In this document: positions 43,614-52,894 of the stretch, piece by piece
Layout: each line of letters starts with the position of its first letter
Numbering within the stretch: the stretch's first letter is position 1
Assembly: GCF_016919725.2 (NCBI RefSeq)
Contig: NZ_JAJERH010000008.1
Coordinates: forward strand, 29,449 to 93,448
DNA length: 64,000 nucleotides
Source of the DNA: Virgibacillus sp. AGTR
GTDB lineage: Bacteria > Bacillota > Bacilli > Bacillales > Amphibacillaceae
Direction of reading: 5' to 3'
Translations under genes and position numbers: made by a program
The notes under the pieces: generated by a model
What the model was told of the DNA's origin: nothing
The model's database searches: none
The model's input: only the letters and a program-made list of their open reading frames with translations

Positions 43614-44279
43614 ATGACTACATTAATGAATTATATCCAAACCTTTCAGCTTCCATTTCCTGATCATCTAGAACCGTATATAGAATTGATATCCTTTCAA
43701 GCAGGTCAGCAGGTTGTCAATACAGGAGATAAAGCTTCAGGCTTCTATATATTGACAGAAGGGAAATATCGTGTAACTACAAATGAAGTAACAGGAAAAT
43801 CGCTTCTCCTGCGATTTTGTTCACCAGTATCAATTCTTGGTGACATCGAATATTTTCAGAAAAAAACAATCCAATCAGATGTTATTACGATACATCCAGC
43901 TACTTTTATTTATATACCTTATACCATCTATGAGCGCTATTTAAGAACTTACAGCCCATTTACAGAGATGCTTTTAGAGGAGTTAAGTTACAAGCTACAA
44001 ACCTGTACTGTGGCATCCCGAATTAATGCGCTTGCTCCTGTAGAAGCTCGATTCGCTGCATACCTGTGTACCATTTATTCCGATGCAAAATTTGGTAAAC
44101 AGCTTTTTACGACGAACACGAATGAAGTAGCTTCACTTATCGGCACTACACCTCGTCACTTAAATCGTGTTTTGAAAAGGTTAAGCGAACAACATGTCCT
44201 TATCCGTAATAAAGAAAAGCTACATATTAAAAATTGGCCGGTGCTTCTACAATTATCAGAAGGCATTCGATATGAATAA
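43614..44279 (+). CDS. Crp/Fnr family transcriptional regulator, YeiL-like
   Basis: 221-residue regulator. Cyclic-nucleotide-binding-like barrel at about 25-125 (GQQVVNTGDKASGFYILTEGKYRV), dimer helix, then a winged HTH (NTNEVASLIGTTPRHLNRVLKRLSEQHVLI). It has the helix pattern of YeiL, a regulator tied to starvation, but no Fe-S cysteines are seen (only Cys83, Cys123 and Cys144, not in an FNR pattern). The ligand is unknown. AAGGAG lies 7 bases before the ATG. Divergent from the HAD gene; TATAAT sequences occur at 43561 and 43577. Confidence 0.83.
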   Translation: MTTLMNYIQTFQLPFPDHLEPYIELISFQAGQQVVNTGDKASGFYILTEGKYRVTTNEVTGKSLLLRFCSPVSILGDIEYFQKKTIQSDVITIHPATFIYIPYTIYERYLRTYSPFTEMLLEELSYKLQTCTVASRINALAPVEARFAAYLCTIYSDAKFGKQLFTTNTNEVASLIGTTPRHLNRVLKRLSEQHVLIRNKEKLHIKNWPVLLQLSEGIRYE

Positions 44280-44283
44280 CAAC

Positions 44284-44309
44284 AAAAGACGATGCAAAAA
44301 TGCATCGTC
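44284..44309 (-). terminator. Terminator of ybaN
   Basis: GACGATGCA (44288-44296) and TGCATCGTC (44301-44309) pair perfectly; on the minus strand they are followed by TTTTGTTG. Confidence 0.75.
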
Positions 44310-44362
44310 TCGCAGCACTGGGTATAGCTAATTTTCTTATAAATCTGAACAACGAAAGCTTC

Positions 44363-44767
44363 CTATATAAAATCCTTGGCGATTTCTTCTTGTTTCGGTT
44401 TAAGCGTCTTAATTTTCTTGATGAAATAGTATTGTTTATAAAGAGCAAGTATCACTAATAAAATTTTCACCAAGAGAATGTCCACATAAAATACGGAAAA
44501 CAGGATAAAAGCATCGGCAATCAAATTGATGCGAATTTTTTCTTTACGTGTCATACCCTTTTTTTGGCGGAATCGTTCTACATATTTTTCATAAAACGAA
44601 GTTCCCTTAAACCAATTTTCGATTCGCTTTGAACTTTTCGCAAAGCAAAAAGACGCGAAAAGAAAAAATGGCCCACCTGGCAGTACAGGAAGTACGATAC
44701 CTGCAACACCAATTCCTAGCGAGATCGATCCAAGCAGAAAGAACAGGATACTTTTAATATTTTTAAT
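44363..44767 (-). CDS. ybaN: YbaN family membrane protein (DUF454), probable ATT start
   Basis: About 134 residues with three to four hydrophobic segments. Matches E. coli YbaN: LGSISLGIGVAGIVLPVLPGGPFFLFASFCFAKSS. No ATG, GTG or TTG stands in a usable place: TTG 44797 lies inside a TATAAT promoter and GTG 44776 lies inside the ribosome site AAGGTGAT. The ATT at 44767 is 5 bases past that site and gives an N-terminus nearly aligned with E. coli YbaN. Function unknown. An alternative is GTG 44776. Confidence 0.75.
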   Translation of the reverse strand: MKNIKSILFFLLGSISLGIGVAGIVLPVLPGGPFFLFASFCFAKSSKRIENWFKGTSFYEKYVERFRQKKGMTRKEKIRINLIADAFILFSVFYVDILLVKILLVILALYKQYYFIKKIKTLKPKQEEIAKDFI

Positions 44768-44960
44768 GGTTATCACCTTACTTTTATTATACTGCAATAG
44801 ATGACATAGAAATAAGATATTATTAGCTATAACTACATGATTACGAAAGCACTTATAGCTTTCTCATTGTCTGCGAAAAAATCTTACCTATACTCTTTCA
44901 TAAGTATACAACATGGAACAATAATTGGGTAAGTCCGAGTGAAATTGTAACAGATAATTA

Positions 44961-46052
44961 CTATTTTGGATATTCTTCAAGCTTCTTAAGGTAAATTCGT
45001 AACCGCTCTTCCACTTGTTCTTTCGTTCCAAAGCGAATTATTTGTTCACGGTCTAACGGTGTTTCATTTACTAACTTATAGTGTGTATACGTCATTGTAA
45101 GTAACTTTAAGAACACTTCAATATGTAGTGCATGACGCTTCTGTTTTGAACTACCAGTATACCCTTCAATAAAACCTTCTGCACTCACTATTAATTGGGA
45201 TATATAAAGATGATAATTCCCTTTGCGATATCTTTTTGTGTTATGAAACAAGTGGAATAAGGCTTGATAATTAAACACATAATTGGCAGCAAAAGATACT
45301 CCTGTATATAGCAGTGGATAGGGATCTATAATTTTAGCACCACGCTTTGTATAGATAATATTTTCAGGAGATGTATCCTGATTTGTCAGAATAATTTTCT
45401 CATCGTTTATCGAACGACGAGAAATGAAACTTTCCCCAGCTTTTACAACTTTTGCCCTATCAAATTCGTAAGGACTATCAATTAATTTATTTAATTCCTC
45501 TTGATATTCTTTAGTTTCTTCAAAAACAAACGCCTTTAAATCCATATCTAGTTCACCTTTTAACTCACCTGTTTGTCCAATTTCCAAATGACCTATGCCC
45601 TTATAAGGAGAATTTAAGTTTTCAAGAGCAAGAAAAAACGCTCCTAACTCTTTTCCATACCTTCTCGATAGATCTGTTGTCTGACGCTGAAGGCCAATAG
45701 ATTTGCCTAGTTACGATTCAATCGTATAGGTCAGTTTCTCATCAACAAAGAACTTAAATTGCTCCGGACAAACTCCCTCTTTCGCTCTGTTGGCATGTTG
45801 GTAAAATGCTTTTGTAGCAGCATATTCCGACGTTAGCGCTTTTCGATTGAATACGACTTCTTTATCATAGGCAACTCTCTTTGGAATACGAAGGACGAGC
45901 TGTTCCTTTTCGATTAAATATGCATGATGCCAAGCACCTTCACCTAACCTATTAATTTCAGTTTCCTTTGAAATCTCTTTTAATCCCTCGTTTCTCAAAG
46001 CATTATTTAAAAGCTCCAATTCTGTTAGATTTTCTGTTGTAAGTAATTTCAT
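44961..46052 (-). pseudogene. APH-type phosphotransferase, broken by one in-frame stop
   Basis: One reading frame of 363 codons interrupted by TAA at 45711-45713. The N-terminal part (113 residues, LLTTENLTELELLNNAL ... VLRIPKRVAYDKE) has the kinase N-lobe with the ATP-site Lys-like region. After the stop the frame continues uninterrupted through SIGLQRQTTDLSRRYG to LTNQDTSPENIIYTKRGAKIIDPYPLL, a Brenner-type motif in which HxD is replaced by NQD, and ends in a helical tail. This resembles aminoglycoside or small-molecule kinases; the substrate is unknown. Either a recent inactivation or a sequencing error. No frameshift is present. Confidence 0.8.
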
Positions 46053-46185
46053 TTCCGTTGTTTTCCCTTCACTATCCTTTTTATTATATACTTCAATATA
46101 AAAAGACGTATCCCTTCTTATACAATTCCTATTCTTTCAATCAATTATTTCGCCCAAAATGCAGCATGTAGCTCCAATTTATTCC
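46053..46185. other. Spacer before repeat B copy 3
   Basis: Upstream region of the pseudogene; a promoter is expected here on the minus strand but none is clear. Confidence 0.3.
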
Positions 46186-46377
46186 AGAACAAAAGTCCAA
46201 TTAGAAATGTAGTTACTGGAGCAAGACAACAGAGATAAAGAAGTCACGGTGAGCTTACGAGCCGATGATGACTTAGATTAGGGCAATTCGTGAAGTCACC
46301 TAGCTCTCTGGGCGCTGAAGCTGGACGCGAGCCCCATATTTATTCACATGGGCCGATGTTATAATTTCCTAGACCAT
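46186..46377 (+). repeat. Interspersed repeat family B, copy 3
   Basis: 192 bp homologous to 9964-10161 in full and to 20460-20565 at both ends. Shared are CAATTAGAAATGTAG, ACTGGAGCAAGACAAC, GTCACGG, CGATGATGACTTAG, TTCGTGAAGTCACCTAG, GCTGGACGCGAGC and ATAATTTCCTAGAC. No open frame with start signals. Confidence 0.8.
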
Positions 46378-46506
46378 AAAAAAAGCTTACCTTATTACAG
46401 ATAAGCACATCCGTCTTTATTATTCATCTATTTTTCAGATTCATCTTTGCCATGAAAGAAATAATGGTGATAAAAATCAAAATAAATTCTTGGTAAAGGA
46501 ATACTA

Positions 46507-47406
46507 TTAATCATTTTTTTGCCTTTGCAAAAAATGGTACACCGCTCCTATCATATTAGCATCTGCATGAAATGTACAGCGATCAACTCTTGGAACAATT
46601 GTTGCTACATCTACCATACCGACAACCCTATCTATTTCTTTTCTTAATCGTAAAAGTAAATCATCTCTTGCACTAATTCCTCCACCAATTAATATTATCT
46701 CCGGATCCAAAGCATATTGAATATTATATATTCCAATCGAAAGCATCGTGATAAATTCGGAAATAGCTCTCTCACACACCTTATCTCCCTGGTCAGCTAA
46801 GGTGAAAATCTTTTCACCTGTTAACGATGATATTTCTAGTTGTTTTTCACTGGCGACACGCTTAATAATAGAATAGGTAGAGGCTACTTCACTAAATGTA
46901 TTCATGCCACTACTTAGATTATGTGGATTAAGTATCATATAGCCAAATTCTCCACCATGCAGTGTGTTCCCTTTATGAACGATTCCATTTTTTATCAATG
47001 CGCCACCTATACCCGTTCCAATGACGACAACACATACATCTTTTTTTCCTTTGGCAGATCCTTTCCATACTTCAGCTAATCCAACACAGTTCGCATCATT
47101 TTCTACTTGTGTTGCTAATCCTGTTTCTTTTTCAATAAGATGCTTAATATTGGGACCATGAATATACGGAATAGCGCTTGACCCATAAATGAAACCATCT
47201 TCTGAAACGGAACCAGGAGCGCTAACCGCAATCCCTTTCATCTCTTTATTGGTATAGGTTAGCACCTTGCTTTTAATAAACATTAATAAATCTTCAAGTG
47301 TAGATGGTGTTTGCATAAAATTCTTATGAAGTATATGCCCTTCTGTATCTATTAAACCATATTTTATATAGGTCCCACCGAGATCAAATGTGAGAACATT
47401 CGCCAT
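46507..47406 (-). CDS. ROK family sugar kinase (beta-glucoside kinase-like)
   Basis: 299-residue ROK-fold kinase. ATP-binding LTFDLGGTYIKYG, substrate-site VENDANCVGLAE with catalytic Asp, GTGIGGALIKNG and HGGEFGYM. It lacks the zinc-binding CxCGxxGC of glucokinase-type ROK proteins, as do BglK-type beta-glucoside kinases. It lies 34 bases after the GH1 gene on the same strand and ends the sugar locus. It probably phosphorylates a mono- or disaccharide produced or imported by that locus, possibly feeding GH1; which one is unknown. Confidence 0.85.
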   Translation of the reverse strand: MANVLTFDLGGTYIKYGLIDTEGHILHKNFMQTPSTLEDLLMFIKSKVLTYTNKEMKGIAVSAPGSVSEDGFIYGSSAIPYIHGPNIKHLIEKETGLATQVENDANCVGLAEVWKGSAKGKKDVCVVVIGTGIGGALIKNGIVHKGNTLHGGEFGYMILNPHNLSSGMNTFSEVASTYSIIKRVASEKQLEISSLTGEKIFTLADQGDKVCERAISEFITMLSIGIYNIQYALDPEIILIGGGISARDDLLLRLRKEIDRVVGMVDVATIVPRVDRCTFHADANMIGAVYHFLQRQKND

Positions 47407-47440
47407 ATAGATCCACCTCTATCGTGTAATAATTTTTCAT

Positions 47441-48826
47441 TTAAAAGCCATTTTTCCTAGCTACATCGCCAAACCACTGTCCACTCTTTTTAAGGGAACG
47501 TTCTTGTGTCCTTATATCAACACGATATAGTCCATAACGATTCTTATAAGCGTTGAGCCATGACCAATTATCCATAAATGTCCAAACATGGTAGCCAAAG
47601 CAATTTGATCCTTCACGAATAGCTTTATGCAGCCATTTCAAATGTTCTTTATAAAATTCAATTCGATAATCATCTTGAATCATACCTGACTCATCTGAAA
47701 AACGCTCCTCATTTTCTACTCCCATACCATTTTCAGCTACATACCATGGGATATTTCCATAATTATCTCTAATATTAATAGCAAGATCGTAAATGCCTTT
47801 TTCGTATATTTCCCATCCACGATAAGGATTCATCCGACGCTCTGGCCAAATATATGATCCAAAGAACTTTTCAGGTAAGATTTGATCCGATTGATATGGC
47901 TTCTCTCTCTCCTTCACCCTTCGTGGCTGATAATAATTCACTCCGAGAAAGTCAACAGTATTATTTTTTATAATCGCTAGATCTTCTTGATTTGTTTCTG
48001 GTAATAAATCATATGATCTGAGCAGTTCAGTCAATTCCTCAGGATAAGACCCATAAACAGAAGGGTCTAAAAAGCTTCTATTAAAAAATAGGTCAGCTAT
48101 ACGAGCAGCTTTGACATCCCCTTTTGTGTCACTACGAGGGTATGATGGTGTTAAATTTAAAATAATACCAATCTTACCTGTTTGGTTCGATTCATGATAA
48201 GTCTGGATTACTTTTGCACTTGCTAACATGGAATAATAAGCAACCACCACTGCTCGCTTCATGTCAACGACACAAGGGTAATGGTAATGATTCAAATATC
48301 CCATTTCTACAGGAACAATAGGTTCATTAAAGGTCGTCCACCTCTTAATTTTTTCACCGAATAGCTCAAATGCCGTATGAGCATAATAATTGAATGCTTC
48401 CACTACCTCAAGGCTCTCCCATCCACCCTTTTCCTGCATAAGTAAAGGCATATCAAAATGGAATAGGTTAACAATGGGTTCAATACCATGTTCAATAAGT
48501 TGATCAAACATTTTTTGATAAAAGGAAACTGCTTCCCCATTAACATTTATTCCATCAGGAAGCAATCGAGACCATGATATAGAAGTTCTAAAGGAATTTA
48601 AATGAATTGCCTTCATCCGCTTAATATCCTCAGTATAACGCTGGTAAAAATCGGATGTTTTCATCGTTCCTACGCCTTCATGAAATCGTTCCGGGTTTAG
48701 TTGATACCAGTAATCCCAAATATTCTTTGCTTTATTTTCATCATTAGCAGATCCTTCCGTTTGAGTTGCAGAAGCTGCCGCACCCCATTTAAAATTTGTT
48801 GGAAATATATAATCGTTTGCATGCAT
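47441..48826 (-). CDS. Glycoside hydrolase family 1, 6-phospho-beta-glycosidase type
   Basis: 461-residue TIM-barrel retaining glycosidase. Acid/base Glu in TTFNEPIVP, nucleophile in VAENGMG. The loop that binds the sugar O6 reads DNWSWLNAYKNRYGL: Ser replaces the Glu of true beta-glucosidases, and the Tyr matches the phosphate-binding Tyr of LacG-type enzymes, but the Lys is shifted by one place with Asn in its position. The enzyme probably cleaves 6-phospho-beta-glycosides, less certainly than usual. ATG 48826 follows GAGGTG at 6 bases. It is followed closely by the ROK kinase. Confidence 0.87.
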   Translation of the reverse strand: MHANDYIFPTNFKWGAAASATQTEGSANDENKAKNIWDYWYQLNPERFHEGVGTMKTSDFYQRYTEDIKRMKAIHLNSFRTSISWSRLLPDGINVNGEAVSFYQKMFDQLIEHGIEPIVNLFHFDMPLLMQEKGGWESLEVVEAFNYYAHTAFELFGEKIKRWTTFNEPIVPVEMGYLNHYHYPCVVDMKRAVVVAYYSMLASAKVIQTYHESNQTGKIGIILNLTPSYPRSDTKGDVKAARIADLFFNRSFLDPSVYGSYPEELTELLRSYDLLPETNQEDLAIIKNNTVDFLGVNYYQPRRVKEREKPYQSDQILPEKFFGSYIWPERRMNPYRGWEIYEKGIYDLAINIRDNYGNIPWYVAENGMGVENEERFSDESGMIQDDYRIEFYKEHLKWLHKAIREGSNCFGYHVWTFMDNWSWLNAYKNRYGLYRVDIRTQERSLKKSGQWFGDVARKNGF

Positions 48827-48911
48827 CGGTAACACCTCATCTTTGCAAATAATAGTTCGTTACGAATGATATAAGTAATACTTTTTAAATAGACATGAAG
48901 ATGATTGGTCT

Positions 48912-49715
48912 TTAATGTCCCTGTAAATAGGCTTGCTCCGTTTCAATCCATTTACTTACATTTTCTCTAAACATATTAATATATTGCGAATAAAGCACGT
49001 CGATAATAATCAATAAAGGAATTTGCCCAGAAATTTGTTCCACTTCATTTGCATTTTTAATCTGTGACGTTAGTAAGGTTACATTTGCAAGATCACCTAT
49101 ATCTGAGGATTGATTTGAGGTAATAATAACAATCGTAGCCCCTTTTTCTTTTAAACGTCTTAATGATTGAATGACATGCTTGTTTTCACCACGTAATGAT
49201 AAGTATATAATTAAATTTTCCTTATTTAGAAGGGATGAGATCATCTCAATAGAATCATAATCTTGAACAACTTCTACATATTTCCCTATCCTAGTAAAAC
49301 GAAACTTAAAGTCTTCACCAGCAATGGCACTCAACCCTAGTCCATAGATGTGAATAATCTTATGACTTTTTATATAGTTACATACCAATTTAACATCTTC
49401 TATATCAATTTTTTCATCAATTTCATTAATCATTTCTTTATATCGATACTGTAAATTCCTTGTAACCTTATTCTTATCATTCGAATGTTCTTTTACCATT
49501 TTTCGATAAAAATACATTAATTCTTTATAATTTTCAAAACCTATTTTTTTACAAAACCTTGTAATGGAAGCTGCTGATACATTAATTTTTCGAGCAAGAA
49601 CAGATTGCTTAAGTGGCGGTTTGCCACTTAAAAAATAATCAGCTATCTGCTCATCAACTGCTGTGAATTTTAATTTTGAGCTTTCTATAGTTAAAAACAA
49701 ATCACTATTCAACAA
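48912..49715 (-). CDS. RpiR/MurR family transcriptional regulator
   Basis: 267-residue regulator. N-terminal HTH_6 domain (about 1-75: LKQSVLARKINVSAASITRFCKKIGFENYKELMYFYR) and a SIS sugar-phosphate-binding domain (about 125-250: HIYGLGLSAIAGEDFKFRFTR, IYLSLRGENKHVIQSL). It likely senses a phosphorylated sugar from this locus. The start is TTG at 49715 or 49712 behind GGGTGAT. It sits inside the operon between GH38 and GH1. Two TGAAA-N4-TTTCA sites upstream of the PTS genes are its likely binding sites. Confidence 0.88.
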   Translation of the reverse strand: MLNSDLFLTIESSKLKFTAVDEQIADYFLSGKPPLKQSVLARKINVSAASITRFCKKIGFENYKELMYFYRKMVKEHSNDKNKVTRNLQYRYKEMINEIDEKIDIEDVKLVCNYIKSHKIIHIYGLGLSAIAGEDFKFRFTRIGKYVEVVQDYDSIEMISSLLNKENLIIYLSLRGENKHVIQSLRRLKEKGATIVIITSNQSSDIGDLANVTLLTSQIKNANEVEQISGQIPLLIIIDVLYSQYINMFRENVSKWIETEQAYLQGH

Positions 49716-49763
49716 TTATTATCACCCACATGCTTCAGTAATTGCCAAAACAAGTCTCAATTC

Positions 49764-52403
49764 TTATGCAAACTGAACATAAATTGTTTTAATCTCTTTA
49801 GGTTTAAACATCCCTAGCTGAATCGTATTTTCTTGATAGACATCATTTTCATTTATGGTTTCCTCCATGTTGGTAAACGACCATCGTATGGAACCATGAT
49901 GCGATATCACTTCCCCACCGTCCTCAATCTTTTTACAGGTAGGATTAAAAAAGCGAATGATAAACCCTTTCCCATCCCATGACTTTTTAAATGAGCTAAA
50001 AACAACCTTTTTCACTTTAGTCGTATCAAGCAAAGACAAATGATTAGGAACGGCATTAGATAATGGTTGCATGACAAAATATTTTAATGTTGTTGTAAAT
50101 TGATTTAATGATTGCTGCTGATAATATGGCACAGAAATAGCATATTCTTGATAGTGTCTAAAAGCTTCAGACTCGGAAAAGGACTTTCCAAGCATTAACG
50201 AAAACTTATATTTTAGCTTCTTCTGTAACTGACTATCTGGTGTTTGAATGTATTTAAATTGATTTCCAGAAGCTACACCAGGTCGTCTAAGTAGATCTGG
50301 CTTCCCTAAATATCCAACTGCTCGGAATAAGGTAAGCGCGATTTTCATGTCATCTTTTCCAATTATTTCATACTCTTTAACCCCTTTTGAATAGACAGTA
50401 ACACTTCTTTGCCCGTCATGTATGTTCACAAAATTCAACATTGGGTAAATTCCAGTTGGCTCTTCTTTCCATGCTTTTTCTTGCCATGACTGTAGATTTG
50501 GATCGGTTATCGGGCGAGAAATAGTTCCAAATGGAGTATCTGATATGCTTTGTTGCGTATTTACATTTCCATTTATAAGTAGTCGCATTCGGTGATCTAA
50601 CGCGTTGTTTTCAAGCTCTAGTTGAATACCAATGGATCTTTCTCCTGTTTTCAATGTAATATAACATTCATAAGGGATTTCGCAAGTATTTTTCATCTGA
50701 ATCCGTTCTTCCTGAGATAAAGGAACAATGAATGTTCCAGATAATTTGAGACAACACGCGAACGTCCCTTGAGAACATTCGATGAAACTATTCGAAAATC
50801 CAAGCATTATCGTTTTATCCTCTAATGGTGGCGAATAATCATAGTTATCTCCATCATCACCAGTGTCTTCAATCATGAAGAGCTTTTCATAGAATGTATC
50901 AGAGACTTTGTCATATACATTAATCTCTCCATTGACATAGTCTATCTTATAATATTCATTTTCTATATAATTTTTATGCTTATTTTCAACTATTTGAGGA
51001 GTATCTCCTTTATTCCCTTCGATAACATCTAAAACTTCATATCCTAGTGGAGCAAGCTCTAGTTTAAGTGCTATTTCTATCTCAAAATAATATGATTTTG
51101 GAGACGTGTTTGCTTTCTTTCGTATTGGTTCATTTGAATGTTTTTCCATACTGATAATTTCATAAGGAAGTTCTTTTCCATTATGATAAATTACAAAGTC
51201 GGATTGAGATAATGAAACCTTCAGCCTCAACACTTGTTCCCTGCGCATTGGCAATGTATTAAAAACAGTAATTTGATTATCCTTTATCTCTTTCCTAGAT
51301 TCACTAATCTTCCTTGTTAAGTAATCAACCATAGAATAGGATAACTGATCAGCATCAATAAGCCTTTGTAGAATAGCTTGATTTGTTTTATCGCTATTAC
51401 ACGCCCCTGCACTATCATGTGCATGATTTTTTAAGGTTAGCTTCCAAATTTTATCCACTAATTCCTTTTTATAAGGAATACCTATCTGAGTTGCAATAGC
51501 CATTAAAGGTTCTAATTGATATATTAACCGACGTTCCACTTTATCATTTATATATTTATGATCATACCTAGAGGAGTATATAGAACGATGAATTTTCGAT
51601 ACTTCCGCATTCAATAATTCACCTTGAACCTTTGGCAAATCTTTTCTTTCGCTGTTTATTCCTTCAAACAAGTCATCATAATTACTTTCTATTAATCTAT
51701 CAGATGACAAAGCTTTATTGTAGTCAGCAATTCTTTCTTTTAGATTAAAGTCTACATATCGTTGATCTCCACCCACAGGAAGTGCAATATGGGATGAGGT
51801 TGTCCCTTTCTTAATTTGCTTCATTAAAGATTCACTGTTATTGCTTTCAATAAGTTGAACTCCCACAAAATACCCGTCTTTTAGATTATAAGCTAAGACC
51901 CGGCTACCATCCTCGGATTCCCAAAATAATTCTCGTTGATTAGCTTTATCAGATGATAATCCCCTCCAAAATACAGCTTTATCTATCCCCATTTGTGCAA
52001 ATATTTTCGGCATATCGATAGATTGTCCGAATGCATCAGGTACATAGCCTAATCGATCTGCTCCTCCTAGTGAATCTCCCAACTCCATTCCGATTTGCAG
52101 GTTACGTACAAGCGATTCTCCACGTATAATCATTTGATCTGACTGTGTGTACCATGGCCCAACCTTCAATTTTCCTTTTTTAATTAAGGCCATAAGCCTT
52201 TCTTTTTTGTCTGTATTTACTTCAAGATAATCCTCGACAATACTCATTTGTCCATCAAGCATATAATAATCCAAGACACCTTCTTCTAATGCTTTAATCA
52301 CTTCATCTACATGATAACAAAGTTGGATGAACGACTCACTACTCGTGAAATACCATTCATAATCCCAATGTGTATGCGCTATTACATGAATCTTATTTGT
52401 CAT
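49764..52403 (-). CDS. mngB: GH38 alpha-mannosidase, MngB-like
   Basis: 879-residue protein, the size of E. coli MngB (877). Metal ligands His12 and Asp14 in THWDYEW, nucleophile Asp123 in YVPDAFGQS, KNHAHDSAGACNSDK, DDGDNYDYSPP and DTPFGTISRPITD, each with a clear MngB counterpart. MngB hydrolyses 2-O-(6-phospho-mannosyl)-D-glycerate, formed by the PTS MngA, to mannose 6-phosphate and glycerate. Here the PTS IIA and IIBC genes directly precede it. The same reaction is likely; another alpha-mannoside is possible. No glycerate kinase gene is in the window. AGGTAGGGTG precedes the ATG. Confidence 0.88.
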   Translation of the reverse strand: MTNKIHVIAHTHWDYEWYFTSSESFIQLCYHVDEVIKALEEGVLDYYMLDGQMSIVEDYLEVNTDKKERLMALIKKGKLKVGPWYTQSDQMIIRGESLVRNLQIGMELGDSLGGADRLGYVPDAFGQSIDMPKIFAQMGIDKAVFWRGLSSDKANQRELFWESEDGSRVLAYNLKDGYFVGVQLIESNNSESLMKQIKKGTTSSHIALPVGGDQRYVDFNLKERIADYNKALSSDRLIESNYDDLFEGINSERKDLPKVQGELLNAEVSKIHRSIYSSRYDHKYINDKVERRLIYQLEPLMAIATQIGIPYKKELVDKIWKLTLKNHAHDSAGACNSDKTNQAILQRLIDADQLSYSMVDYLTRKISESRKEIKDNQITVFNTLPMRREQVLRLKVSLSQSDFVIYHNGKELPYEIISMEKHSNEPIRKKANTSPKSYYFEIEIALKLELAPLGYEVLDVIEGNKGDTPQIVENKHKNYIENEYYKIDYVNGEINVYDKVSDTFYEKLFMIEDTGDDGDNYDYSPPLEDKTIMLGFSNSFIECSQGTFACCLKLSGTFIVPLSQEERIQMKNTCEIPYECYITLKTGERSIGIQLELENNALDHRMRLLINGNVNTQQSISDTPFGTISRPITDPNLQSWQEKAWKEEPTGIYPMLNFVNIHDGQRSVTVYSKGVKEYEIIGKDDMKIALTLFRAVGYLGKPDLLRRPGVASGNQFKYIQTPDSQLQKKLKYKFSLMLGKSFSESEAFRHYQEYAISVPYYQQQSLNQFTTTLKYFVMQPLSNAVPNHLSLLDTTKVKKVVFSSFKKSWDGKGFIIRFFNPTCKKIEDGGEVISHHGSIRWSFTNMEETINENDVYQENTIQLGMFKPKEIKTIYVQFA

Positions 52404-52435
52404 TTAACACCCTACCTCGTCTAATCCTAATTGTT

Positions 52436-52891
52436 TTAATTACTAAATTTTCTCCTAATCAATTTGTACATCCCCGCTTCAGATGTAACAGATAAAAGCG
52501 AATCGATAAATGTTTCATCAATTAATGCACGAGAAATGGTACTTAGTGCTTTTAAATGCTCTTGATTTTCTCCCTCAGGAATCGCTAATGCAAATGTGAT
52601 ATGGACAGCTTTTTTATCCATTGATTCCCATTCAATTGGTTGAGTAAATTTCACAAGCATCAATGCAGGTTTTAATACCGTTTTATGTTTACAATGCGGA
52701 ATCGCTATTCCATCTTTAAACCCTGTGGTCACTTCTTTTTCTCTCTTTTTCAGTCCTTTATAATAGGATTTAGAAGATTTAACAATTCCAATATGTTCTG
52801 CAAATGAAGCAATAAAACGCAATGCGTCATCTTTCGTTTCTATATCTGAATTAAATACAACATGATTTGCATCAAACATTTCATTTATCAT
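52436..52891 (-). CDS. PTS sugar transporter IIA component, fructose/mannitol family
   Basis: 151-residue cytosolic IIA protein. Active-site His66 lies in GIAIPHCKHK, with the typical EYVTEGF-like loop as KEVTTGFKDG. Receives phosphate from HPr and passes it to the IIB cysteine. It begins three bases after the IIBC stop and is co-translated with it. In E. coli MngA the IIA domain is fused at the N-terminus; here it is a separate gene placed after IIBC. Confidence 0.92.
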   Translation of the reverse strand: MINEMFDANHVVFNSDIETKDDALRFIASFAEHIGIVKSSKSYYKGLKKREKEVTTGFKDGIAIPHCKHKTVLKPALMLVKFTQPIEWESMDKKAVHITFALAIPEGENQEHLKALSTISRALIDETFIDSLLSVTSEAGMYKLIRRKFSN

Positions 52892-52894
52892 CTT

